Positions 1 through 6,684 of a DNA stretch of 18,558 bases are shown one piece after another (the first letter of the stretch is position 1; the number at the start of each line of letters is the position of its first letter). Origin of the DNA: Verrucomicrobiales bacterium (lineage in GTDB: Bacteria; Verrucomicrobiota; Verrucomicrobiia; Verrucomicrobiales; DEV007); NCBI GenBank assembly GCA_013911195.1, contig JACETS010000028.1, forward strand, positions 1 to 18,558, in the 5' to 3' direction. A program made the translations under genes and the position numbers. The notes under the pieces were generated by a model, which did not search any database, was not told where the DNA came from, and saw nothing but the letters and a program-made list of their open reading frames with translations.

Positions 1-305
1 ACTCCATTATAAGGTTTCTTTAAGATTTGCGACCATTTTTTCACCTCTCCTTTAGAGACTTTGATGGAGGCATAAAAGTAATAATCAGATGGACCGATTC
101 TACCATCACCGATTTTAGTTTCAATATAATGAGCATCCAAAATTTTCGATGGTACTGATGAAATAGGTCCAATAATTTTTTTCATTGTACTAATTCTCTC
201 CTGTAAATTTTCTCCAGAAGAATCCAGGACAATACCCTCTGAGGATCGACAGAAAGAGAGACTCAAAACCATTACAGCAATGATGAATTTAGTGACAGCA
301 TTCAT
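1..305 (-). CDS. Unrecognised secreted protein, 5' part only (cut by window edge)
   Basis: An open frame starts with ATG at 305 and runs on the minus strand off the left edge, giving about 101 residues without a stop. The first 20 residues (MNAVTKFIIAVMVLSLSFCR) look like a signal peptide with a hydrophobic core at about 5-18. The Cys at 19 follows Phe, which is a poor lipobox, so a lipoprotein is not supported. The rest is mixed and soluble, with a Tyr/Phe-rich patch (SDYYFYASIKV, about 73-83) and Lys-rich stretches. No family is recognised. It lies 36 bp downstream of the zinc-ribbon microprotein on the same strand, so the two could share a transcript. The upstream sequence shows no clear ribosome binding site. 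That it is a gene is supported by signal-peptide-like start and uninterrupted frame only. Confidence 0.6.
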   Translation of the reverse strand, partial: MNAVTKFIIAVMVLSLSFCRSSEGIVLDSSGENLQERISTMKKIIGPISSVPSKILDAHYIETKIGDGRIGPSDYYFYASIKVSKGEVKKWSQILKKPYNG

Positions 306-341
306 TTTCGAATGAACCTAGGATTTTCTTTTTTATTGTAC

Positions 342-509
342 TTAAGGCTTCAAAGTCAAAGCAATCAAAACTACAATCAAGGTCACAAGTAAACTAATCA
401 CGATGACCTCGTAATTGAGCACACGATTAGATCCACAATAACGACATCTCTTACAATCTTTCTCCAAGACATTGCCACATTTGCCACACTTTTGCAGATA
501 GAGACTCAT
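342..509 (-). CDS. Zinc-ribbon and single transmembrane helix microprotein (55 aa)
   Basis: A short frame from ATG (507-509) to TAA (342-344) encodes 55 residues. The first half has two knuckles of the form CxxCG, C8-G-K-C11-G and C22-R-Y-C25-G, with an extra Cys at 19. This is the layout of a zinc-ribbon that binds one zinc ion through four cysteines. Residues about 35-53 (VIVISLLVTLIVVLIALTL) form a continuous hydrophobic segment, so the protein is probably anchored in the inner membrane with the ribbon in the cytoplasm. The cysteine pattern makes a chance frame unlikely. Short zinc-ribbon plus membrane-anchor proteins are widespread, but this one cannot be assigned to a named family or function from sequence alone. 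No Shine-Dalgarno sequence is seen upstream. The neighbours are an exported protein (downstream) and a deacetylase-like gene (upstream), both on the same strand. Confidence 0.75.
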   Translation of the reverse strand: MSLYLQKCGKCGNVLEKDCKRCRYCGSNRVLNYEVIVISLLVTLIVVLIALTLKP

Positions 510-586
510 TATTTCTATGAATAGATGTTAATTATAATCAAAATCTGCTTAGAAAACAATCGATATATTTCAATATCGAAATTTAA

Positions 587-607
587 TTAACCCCTTTATG
601 GGGCCAA
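587..607 (-). terminator. Probable terminator of the deacetylase-like gene
   Basis: Read on the minus strand, positions 607 to 587 give TTGGCCCC, loop ATAAA, GGGGTTAA. The four C-G pairs are extended by two G-U and two A-U pairs, giving an 8-bp stem with a 5-nt loop. The wobble pairs form only in the minus-strand RNA, which fits a terminator for the gene ending at 624. A moderately U-rich tail (TTAAATTT) follows, but there is no long U run, so the call is tentative. A second inverted repeat (TCGATAT, 6-nt loop, ATATCGA; 560-579) lies just beyond it. Confidence 0.4.
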
Positions 608-623
608 TATCAAATCTATTCCT

Positions 624-1568
624 TTAGGCAGTAATCAGCTGACCAAGGTGGCTTTTAACGGCACTTGCCAATCCCTCAACATTATATCCACCCTCGAGCA
701 TTGAAACCAACCTTCCCTCGCAGTGTTCGTAGGCGATATCCAAGAGTATTTTCGTCAGCTCTTTAAATTCATTATCTGTTAGAGTAAAGTGACCTAAAGG
801 GTCGCCTACTCTCGAATCAAAACCTGCGGAGATGAGAATAAGGTCAGGTTTGAATTTCTTCATTGCAGTGGAAAAATCTTCACGAAAACATGAACCGATT
901 TGTTTAAAACCAGATCCTGAAGGTAATGGACGATTCATAGTTGATCCTTCTCCTTTCCCTTCACCAGTTTCATTAATTGCACCGGTTCCCGGGTACCATG
1001 GAGATTGATGGGTACTAAAATAAAAAACTGATTGATCATTATAGAAAATATCTTGAGTACCATTCCCATGATGAACATCCCAATCAATGATTGCTACTCT
1101 ATCTAATCCAAACTTTATCTGAGCGTACTTAGCAGCAACAGCAACATTATTGAAAATACAAAACCCCATACCTCTATCTGCGGTGGCATGATGACCCGGT
1201 GGACGAATTGCACAAAACCCATTTTTAGACTCACCTTTAAGAACTAAATCAACAGCTTCAAGAACAGACCCTGTTGCATATGTGGCCACTTCCAGTGAAT
1301 CTCGGCATATACTCGTATCACCAGTACTCAATTCACTTTTACCCTCACCAATTTCGGTCTTCACAATTTCTAGGTACTTGTCCGTATGACAGCCAAGTAT
1401 TTCAGAATCAGTGGCTTTCCTAATTTTAATCTTTTTGCACTTTTTAAAGTAATCGCTACCTTTGAGAACCTTGCTAATCTCCTTGTAGCGAGCAACTGAT
1501 TCTGGGTGACCAGGACCAGGATCGTGGCGTTCAAATACCGAATCCAGTAAAAGTGCTGTATTTGACAT
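624..1568 (-). CDS. Histone deacetylase-like family protein (AcuC / acetylpolyamine amidohydrolase type)
   Basis: This 314-residue protein has the complete zinc-hydrolase core of the class II histone deacetylase-like superfamily. The active-site His pair lies in RPPGHH (H126, H127). The zinc ligands are D164 and H166 in DWDVHHG and D251 in SAGFD. The transition-state Tyr is in GGYN (Y295). GHPE near the N-terminus (20-23) is also typical. Such bacterial enzymes remove acetyl groups from lysine side chains or small amines such as polyamines; the substrate cannot be read from sequence. The length is normal and there is no signal peptide, so it acts in the cytoplasm. The ATG at 1568 is chosen because the family motifs begin soon after it; no Shine-Dalgarno is present. 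It is divergent from hom across 110 bp. The acuABC acetoin genes are not present beside it, so a role in acetoin use is not implied. Confidence 0.9.
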   Translation of the reverse strand: MSNTALLLDSVFERHDPGPGHPESVARYKEISKVLKGSDYFKKCKKIKIRKATDSEILGCHTDKYLEIVKTEIGEGKSELSTGDTSICRDSLEVATYATGSVLEAVDLVLKGESKNGFCAIRPPGHHATADRGMGFCIFNNVAVAAKYAQIKFGLDRVAIIDWDVHHGNGTQDIFYNDQSVFYFSTHQSPWYPGTGAINETGEGKGEGSTMNRPLPSGSGFKQIGSCFREDFSTAMKKFKPDLILISAGFDSRVGDPLGHFTLTDNEFKELTKILLDIAYEHCEGRLVSMLEGGYNVEGLASAVKSHLGQLITA

Positions 1569-1678
1569 AGCTTAATAATAAATCAAAGAGGGCCAATAAA
1601 CCAGAATCATTAATTGTTAAAATAGAATTGCTTGCGAAGAGTCCCCTTAAAATGAATATTACGTCGATATAAAAGAAA

Positions 1679-2995
1679 GTGGAAAAACAAAAAAAACAAC
1701 TTCGCATTGGACTTGCCGGCTTAGGTAATGTCGGAGCAGGCGTATATAAAAATTTAGATAAAAATCAATTTCTGCTTAATGAAAGAACCGGAACGGAGCT
1801 CATAGTAAAAAAGATAGCAGTCCGTAACCCTGATCGAAAAAGAGACGTCGAAGTCCCTTCTGAAATATTAACCACTAGCTGGCAGGACCTGGTTAATGAC
1901 CCTGAAATCGACATTATTGTCGAATTGATCGGAGGAGTTGATGAAGCTTTTAATTTAATTGCAGCCGCACTGGAAGCGAATAAGGTCGTAGTCACTGGCA
2001 ATAAAGCAGTGCTTGCTGAAAGAGGAAAAGAACTCATTGAAATTTCAGAAAAACAAAATACTCCACTCTATTGTGAAGCTGCCGTTGCCGGTGGAATACC
2101 AATAATAAAAGCCGTCAAGGAAGCTCTAATTGGCAATCGGATCACAGCAATATTTGGTATTATTAATGGTACCTCTAATTACATCCTCACAAGGATGACT
2201 AATGCAGGAATTACATTTAAAGACGCATTGGCCGAGGCCTCAGAAAAAGGTTATGCTGAGGCTGATCCATCATTAGACATCAATGGATGGGATGCTGGGC
2301 ACAAAGCCATTATTCTAGGCTGGCTTTCGTATGGACATTGGCTTAGGTCAGAGGAGGTTTCGGTTGAAGGAATAGAAACGATTTCTTTAGATGATGTATC
2401 ATTCGCAAATGATCTCGGCTACGAAATAAAATTGTTGGGAGTAATACGCCAATCAGAAAATGATCACCGAATAGAAGTAAGAGTTTCACCAACATTAATT
2501 CCGAGAGGACACATTCTTTCATCAGTCGATGGCGTATTTAACGCGATCGCGGTTCATGGTGATGTAGTGGGTGAGACTTTATTCTATGGCAGCGGTGCCG
2601 GCCAAGATGCCACATCAAGTGCGGTAATTAGCGACCTTGCCGATGCTGCCGAAAATATACACAATGAAGTCGGTTGCACTGGATTTGTACCTAAAGGAGA
2701 TTTCGGTGAAGCTCTTCCTCTCAGTGAAACTCTGTCCCAATATTATCTTAGGTTAAGTGTTGCTGATCAACCAGGCGTGCTAGGTCAAATAGCAGATATT
2801 ACTGGGAAAAATAACGTGGGAATCCTTTCTGTAATACAGCCAGAACCAGAATCATCATCAGAACACATCCCACTAGTACTATTATTACATGACGCTAGTT
2901 ACGGCACTGTACAGAATGCGCTGCATGCTATCCTAGCTCTTGATAGCGTCGACTCAAAACATACACTATTGCGTGTTGAAACTCTTAAAAATTAG
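1679..2995 (+). CDS. hom: Homoserine dehydrogenase
   Basis: This enzyme reduces aspartate semialdehyde to homoserine with NAD(P)H, the branch step towards threonine and methionine. The 438-residue protein has the three expected parts. An N-terminal Rossmann domain carries GLGNVGAG (14-21) and the NKAVLAERG segment (108-116). A catalytic domain carries GIINGTSNYIL (160-170) and a KGYAEADP...WDAGHK stretch. E194, D205 and K209 there keep the spacing of the catalytic E208, D219 and K223 of the yeast enzyme. A C-terminal ACT domain (about 354-438) probably senses threonine. The start is GTG at 1679, as no in-frame ATG precedes the nucleotide-binding motif; an A-rich stretch rather than a true Shine-Dalgarno lies upstream. 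thrC starts 6 bp after its stop, so the two are almost certainly cotranscribed. No riboswitch or attenuator leader is visible in the 110-bp upstream gap. Confidence 0.97.
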   Translation: MEKQKKQLRIGLAGLGNVGAGVYKNLDKNQFLLNERTGTELIVKKIAVRNPDRKRDVEVPSEILTTSWQDLVNDPEIDIIVELIGGVDEAFNLIAAALEANKVVVTGNKAVLAERGKELIEISEKQNTPLYCEAAVAGGIPIIKAVKEALIGNRITAIFGIINGTSNYILTRMTNAGITFKDALAEASEKGYAEADPSLDINGWDAGHKAIILGWLSYGHWLRSEEVSVEGIETISLDDVSFANDLGYEIKLLGVIRQSENDHRIEVRVSPTLIPRGHILSSVDGVFNAIAVHGDVVGETLFYGSGAGQDATSSAVISDLADAAENIHNEVGCTGFVPKGDFGEALPLSETLSQYYLRLSVADQPGVLGQIADITGKNNVGILSVIQPEPESSSEHIPLVLLLHDASYGTVQNALHAILALDSVDSKHTLLRVETLKN

Positions 2996-3001
2996 GAATT
3001 T

Positions 3002-4363
3002 TTGCGATTTTTATCGACCAGAGGCATTGCCACCCCACTTGAGTTTGCTGACGCTTTTGCTGCCGGATTAGCACCTGATGGAGGACTTTATGTTCCAGAG
3101 AAGCTCCCAAATATTGAGACACTTATAGGTAATAGCGAATTAGGCTATCCAGAATTAGCTGCAGATTTTTTCAAACTTTTTGACAATGATCACAGCAGTG
3201 AAAAAATCGATCAACTAGTTGAAAAGTCTTATTCAACTTTTGACAACCCTCATAACGCAGCACCACTTGTTCAAATAGGAAAAAATACTTTTGTTCTAGA
3301 GCTTTTTCATGGTCCTACTTTTGCATTTAAAGATTTTGGTCTTCAATTAGTAGGCAATATGTTTGAGGAACAAATCGCTTTGACGGGTGAATCAATCAAC
3401 GTTCTAGGAGCAACCTCAGGAGATACAGGCTCTGCAGCAATTCATGGCCTTAGTAACAAAAAGGGAGCAAGGGTCTTTATACTTTATCCAGAGGGCAGAA
3501 TCTCAGACATACAGGAACGGCAAATGACTTGCACCGGTGCTGAAAACATTTTTCCAATAGCCATTAACGGATCTTTTGATGACGCTCAAAGAATCGTTAA
3601 GGACCTTTTTGCGGATCTTGAGTTCAAGAGAAAAGCTCGGCTCTCTGCAGTGAACTCAATTAATCTCGCCAGAATCCTAGCTCAGTCAGTTTACTACATT
3701 CATGCATACAACCAATTACAGCAAGACCAACGAGAGAACATAAGATTCATAGTACCCACCGGAAACTTTGGTAATATACTTGCTGGATGGATGGCAAATC
3801 GTATGGGGCTACCGGCCAAAGGTTTTACTGTTGCCACCAATCAAAACGATCTTCTTTTTCGTCTTTTCAATGAAGGTTTATACCAACCAAGCACGGTAAA
3901 ACCATCCTTGGCCCCTTCGATGGATATTCAGGTTGCCTCAAACTTTGAAAGATTTCTTTACTATCATCTAATTGGAGATGGCAAAAAAACATCTCAATTG
4001 ATGCAACAAATTAAAGAAGGGCGTGAAGTCTTGGTTCCGGATTTTGATCCAGGCTTATTTTCTGCATCTCGAACAAGTGATGTTGGCATAAAAGAAAATA
4101 TTCGCTACTCGAAGGAAAAATTTGATTATGTTCCTGATCCGCACACGGCGTGCTGCTTTAATAATATTTCACCTGATGAGACGTCAATTATATTAGCCAC
4201 TGCTCATCCTGCTAAATTTCCAGACACAATTATGGAATCCATTGGCGAGAGCCCAAAACATGATGATCTCGAAAAATTAAAAGAACTAAATCCCGAAAAA
4301 GCCAGTTTGGATGCAGAAACTTCTGTAATAAGGGATTATCTAGAGTCTAATATTCTAGTTTAA
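3002..4363 (+). CDS. thrC: Threonine synthase
   Basis: This PLP enzyme converts O-phosphohomoserine to threonine. The 453-residue protein starts with RFLSTRG, the typical beginning of the long-form threonine synthases of the E. coli/yeast type. The PLP-binding lysine is K110 in HGPTFAFKDFG, and SGDTGSAA (139-146) forms the phosphate and cofactor loop. The start is TTG at 3002. It is favoured over later codons because it gives the conserved N-terminus, and because AGGA (2994-2997), overlapping the hom stop codon, sits 4 nt upstream as a probable ribosome binding site. This spacing suggests translational coupling to hom. No homoserine kinase gene (thrB) is found in the window, so the phosphorylation step must be encoded elsewhere. 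The length and motifs are complete. Confidence 0.97.
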   Translation: MRFLSTRGIATPLEFADAFAAGLAPDGGLYVPEKLPNIETLIGNSELGYPELAADFFKLFDNDHSSEKIDQLVEKSYSTFDNPHNAAPLVQIGKNTFVLELFHGPTFAFKDFGLQLVGNMFEEQIALTGESINVLGATSGDTGSAAIHGLSNKKGARVFILYPEGRISDIQERQMTCTGAENIFPIAINGSFDDAQRIVKDLFADLEFKRKARLSAVNSINLARILAQSVYYIHAYNQLQQDQRENIRFIVPTGNFGNILAGWMANRMGLPAKGFTVATNQNDLLFRLFNEGLYQPSTVKPSLAPSMDIQVASNFERFLYYHLIGDGKKTSQLMQQIKEGREVLVPDFDPGLFSASRTSDVGIKENIRYSKEKFDYVPDPHTACCFNNISPDETSIILATAHPAKFPDTIMESIGESPKHDDLEKLKELNPEKASLDAETSVIRDYLESNILV

Positions 4364-4436
4364 TTTAATTTTTCAGTTTTAAGTTCTTGAACTATACAAA
4401 ATAGTCTCCATCTGTTTCTAACCAAGTTTTTATCAA

Positions 4437-5654
4437 TTGTCACTTATCGTACAGAAATATGGCGGGACTTCAGTTGGAAGCACTGAAAGAATTCATAACG
4501 TCGCTAAAAGAATTCTTGAGACTCAAAGAGCCGGGAATCAAGTCGTTGCTGTGGTATCAGCAATGGCTGGAGTGACGAACAAGCTCATTGAGATGGCGAG
4601 TGAAGTATCCGGTGATAATGAACCTACAGAACGTGAAATGGACGTTCTTTTATCAACTGGAGAACAAACCACCATAGCTCTCACTTCAATGGCTATTAAT
4701 GCACTCGGAGGGAAAGCAATCTCTCTGACCGGCGCTCAAGCAGGCATCGTCACCGATGGAGAGCATACCAAGGCAAGAATCTCGAATATTTCTCCAGATG
4801 AAGTTCATAGACTTCTAGATGAAGATCATATTGTCATATTGGCAGGGTTTCAGGGAAGTAGTCCTGATGGACGAATCACGACGCTTGGGAGAGGAGGATC
4901 TGATCTAACCGCAATTGCAATGGCGGCAGCCATTGATGCCGATCTTTGCCAGATACTTACTGACGTGGATGGTGTCTACACTTGTGATCCAAGGGTTGTA
5001 AAAAACGCCAAAAAAATTAATGAAATTTCGTACGATGAAATGTTAGAAATGGCTTCCTCGGGCTCCAAAGTTATGCAATCAAGGTCCGTGGAGTTTGCCA
5101 AAAAATTCGGTGTAAAATTTGAAGTTAAAAGCAGTCTAAACAATAACCCAGGAACTATCGTGACAGAAGAACATCCTAATATGGAATCAGTCGTTGTACG
5201 CGGAATAAGCATTGAAAAAGAACAAGCGAAAGTAACCATCGAAAACGTCTCTGATGAGCCCGGTGTCGCTGCAAAAATATTTCAAGCTATTTCAGAATCA
5301 GGAGTCATAATCGATATGATTGTACAAAACGTATCTAAAACGAATCATACTGACATATCATTCACACTTCACAGATCCGATCTGAAAAAAGCCAAGCAAA
5401 CTATCGAGTCTATTCTTAATGGACTTAGCGATTCAGCCTCTATGGAAACAACGGATGGAATCGGTAAATTAAGCGTTGTGGGAATCGGAATGCGGTCTCA
5501 TTCAGGTGTCGCTGCGCAAATGTTTGAAGCTTTAGCTAAGGGTAGTATCAACATTCAAATGATTTCTACTTCGGAAATAAAAACGGCAGTTATTATTCAA
5601 GAGGAAGATTTAGAAAAAGCGGCTAATATTGTACACGAAGCGTTTAATCTTTAA
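4437..5654 (+). CDS. lysC: Aspartate kinase (monofunctional, two ACT domains)
   Basis: Aspartate kinase phosphorylates aspartate, the first step to lysine/diaminopimelate, threonine and methionine. The 405-residue protein has the amino-acid kinase fold: KYGGTSVG (7-14), STGEQ (73-77), GRGGSDLTA (151-159) and TDVDGV (175-180). Two ACT domains follow (about 265-335 and 345-405), the usual site of feedback control by lysine and/or threonine. There is no fused homoserine dehydrogenase. The start is TTG at 4437, which yields the classic N-terminus MSLIVQKYGG; no ATG lies upstream in frame near it and no Shine-Dalgarno is obvious. It is 73 bp behind thrC on the same strand. An in-frame ATG at 5181 (M249) lies where the separate beta subunit begins in some lysC genes; see findings. 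Confidence 0.97.
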   Translation: MSLIVQKYGGTSVGSTERIHNVAKRILETQRAGNQVVAVVSAMAGVTNKLIEMASEVSGDNEPTEREMDVLLSTGEQTTIALTSMAINALGGKAISLTGAQAGIVTDGEHTKARISNISPDEVHRLLDEDHIVILAGFQGSSPDGRITTLGRGGSDLTAIAMAAAIDADLCQILTDVDGVYTCDPRVVKNAKKINEISYDEMLEMASSGSKVMQSRSVEFAKKFGVKFEVKSSLNNNPGTIVTEEHPNMESVVVRGISIEKEQAKVTIENVSDEPGVAAKIFQAISESGVIIDMIVQNVSKTNHTDISFTLHRSDLKKAKQTIESILNGLSDSASMETTDGIGKLSVVGIGMRSHSGVAAQMFEALAKGSINIQMISTSEIKTAVIIQEEDLEKAANIVHEAFNL

Positions 5655-5688
5655 TCGATCAAAACTTAATTTTAACTGGAATCAATCA

Positions 5689-6681
5689 TTGATATTTAAT
5701 TTAACATCTTGGGGTAAAAGCATTTCAATTATTAGTTTCTCACTAATTATCTTTTGCTGTTCAGGTTTTGCTAAAAAAAAGGAGCGCTATCTACCTGAAC
5801 CTTCAAAAAGAGACACTGAAACCATATTAGGGATACAAATCTTTCTTGATGAGAGTAATTTCGGGCCTGGTAAAATTGACGGTCAAATGGGTCAATTTAC
5901 AAGAAAAGCAGTAGCCCATTATAACTTTTCAAAGGGAATTAGTTACGATAATTATTACGAAGTTATTCAAGGCTCCAAAACCAATATTACAGAACTATTT
6001 ACGACTTATACTATTGAAGACAAGGATTTCACTTATGTCGGTGAGGTTTCCTTAGAGCCTGAAGAGCAATCAAAAATTGAGTATATGTATTATCGCTCAA
6101 TTTTAGAATTTGTAGCCGAGCGTTTTCATTCCGATGAAAAATTCCTAATAAAAATTAATCCAGAAGTTGAATGGGACGAGGTGAAGGTTGGTACTGAAAT
6201 AAAAGTCCCCAATGTGACCCCTTTTGAAATTGAAAAACTGGGAGTCGACAAATCATTTAGAAAAGATCGTAAACTTAGTAATCGGTTGGTGATAGTGGAT
6301 ACTAACCAAAAATTAGTAGCAATATGGGAGAAGAAAAAAATATTAGCCACTTTTCCAATTACACCTGGCCAAGAAAAATTTATTCATCGAGGAAACTGGG
6401 TAATTCAAAATATGATAACTACGCCAACTTTTCGTTGGGACCAAAGCATGCTTGATACAGGTAAAAGAAGCAATAAAGCTTTTATGCTCCCGCCAGGACC
6501 TAACAGCCCAATAGGTATTTTTTGGGCAGGTCTCAGTAAAGCCGGAATTGGCCTTCATGGAACAGCAAGCCCTCATACAATTGGCAGATCAAGAAGTGCT
6601 GGATGCGTAAGACTTGCTAACTGGGATGTGGTTAGACTTTCCGATTTGGTTAGACCTGGGGCTCAAGTTGAGATGCGTTAA
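5689..6681 (+). CDS. Exported L,D-transpeptidase (YkuD domain) with peptidoglycan-binding module
   Basis: L,D-transpeptidases form diaminopimelate-diaminopimelate cross-links in peptidoglycan or attach proteins to it. From a TTG at 5689 (7 nt after a GGA-type ribosome binding site) the protein is 330 residues. It begins with a signal peptide or anchor (about 5-27), followed by a peptidoglycan-binding-like module (about 45-82) and a weak LysM-like stretch (about 136-174). The C-terminal YkuD domain (about 198-330) has HGT (H290) and SAGCVRLAN, with the catalytic Cys at 306. An open frame runs upstream to 5629 inside lysC, but that start would bury the signal peptide behind 20 extra residues. 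The gene begins 34 bp after lysC and may be its operon partner. Its stop lies 3 bp from the stop of the convergent sulfatase gene. A Cys pair ends the signal region, but the lipobox is poor. Confidence 0.9.
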   Translation: MIFNLTSWGKSISIISFSLIIFCCSGFAKKKERYLPEPSKRDTETILGIQIFLDESNFGPGKIDGQMGQFTRKAVAHYNFSKGISYDNYYEVIQGSKTNITELFTTYTIEDKDFTYVGEVSLEPEEQSKIEYMYYRSILEFVAERFHSDEKFLIKINPEVEWDEVKVGTEIKVPNVTPFEIEKLGVDKSFRKDRKLSNRLVIVDTNQKLVAIWEKKKILATFPITPGQEKFIHRGNWVIQNMITTPTFRWDQSMLDTGKRSNKAFMLPPGPNSPIGIFWAGLSKAGIGLHGTASPHTIGRSRSAGCVRLANWDVVRLSDLVRPGAQVEMR

Positions 6682-6684
6682 GAA

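Noticed and set aside
1569..1678. Riboswitch or attenuator before hom
   Set aside because: The 110-bp gap is shared with a divergent gene and shows no leader peptide rich in Thr/Ile, no lysine-riboswitch-like structure and no terminator hairpin.
5629..5688. Extended start of the L,D-transpeptidase inside lysC
   Set aside because: It overlaps the last 26 bases of lysC and adds 20 polar residues before a clear signal peptide; TTG 5689 has a GGA-type binding site at good spacing.
5731..5775. Lipoprotein signal in the L,D-transpeptidase
   Set aside because: The residues before the Cys pair (I-I-F) do not make a proper lipobox, so a cleaved or anchoring signal is more likely.
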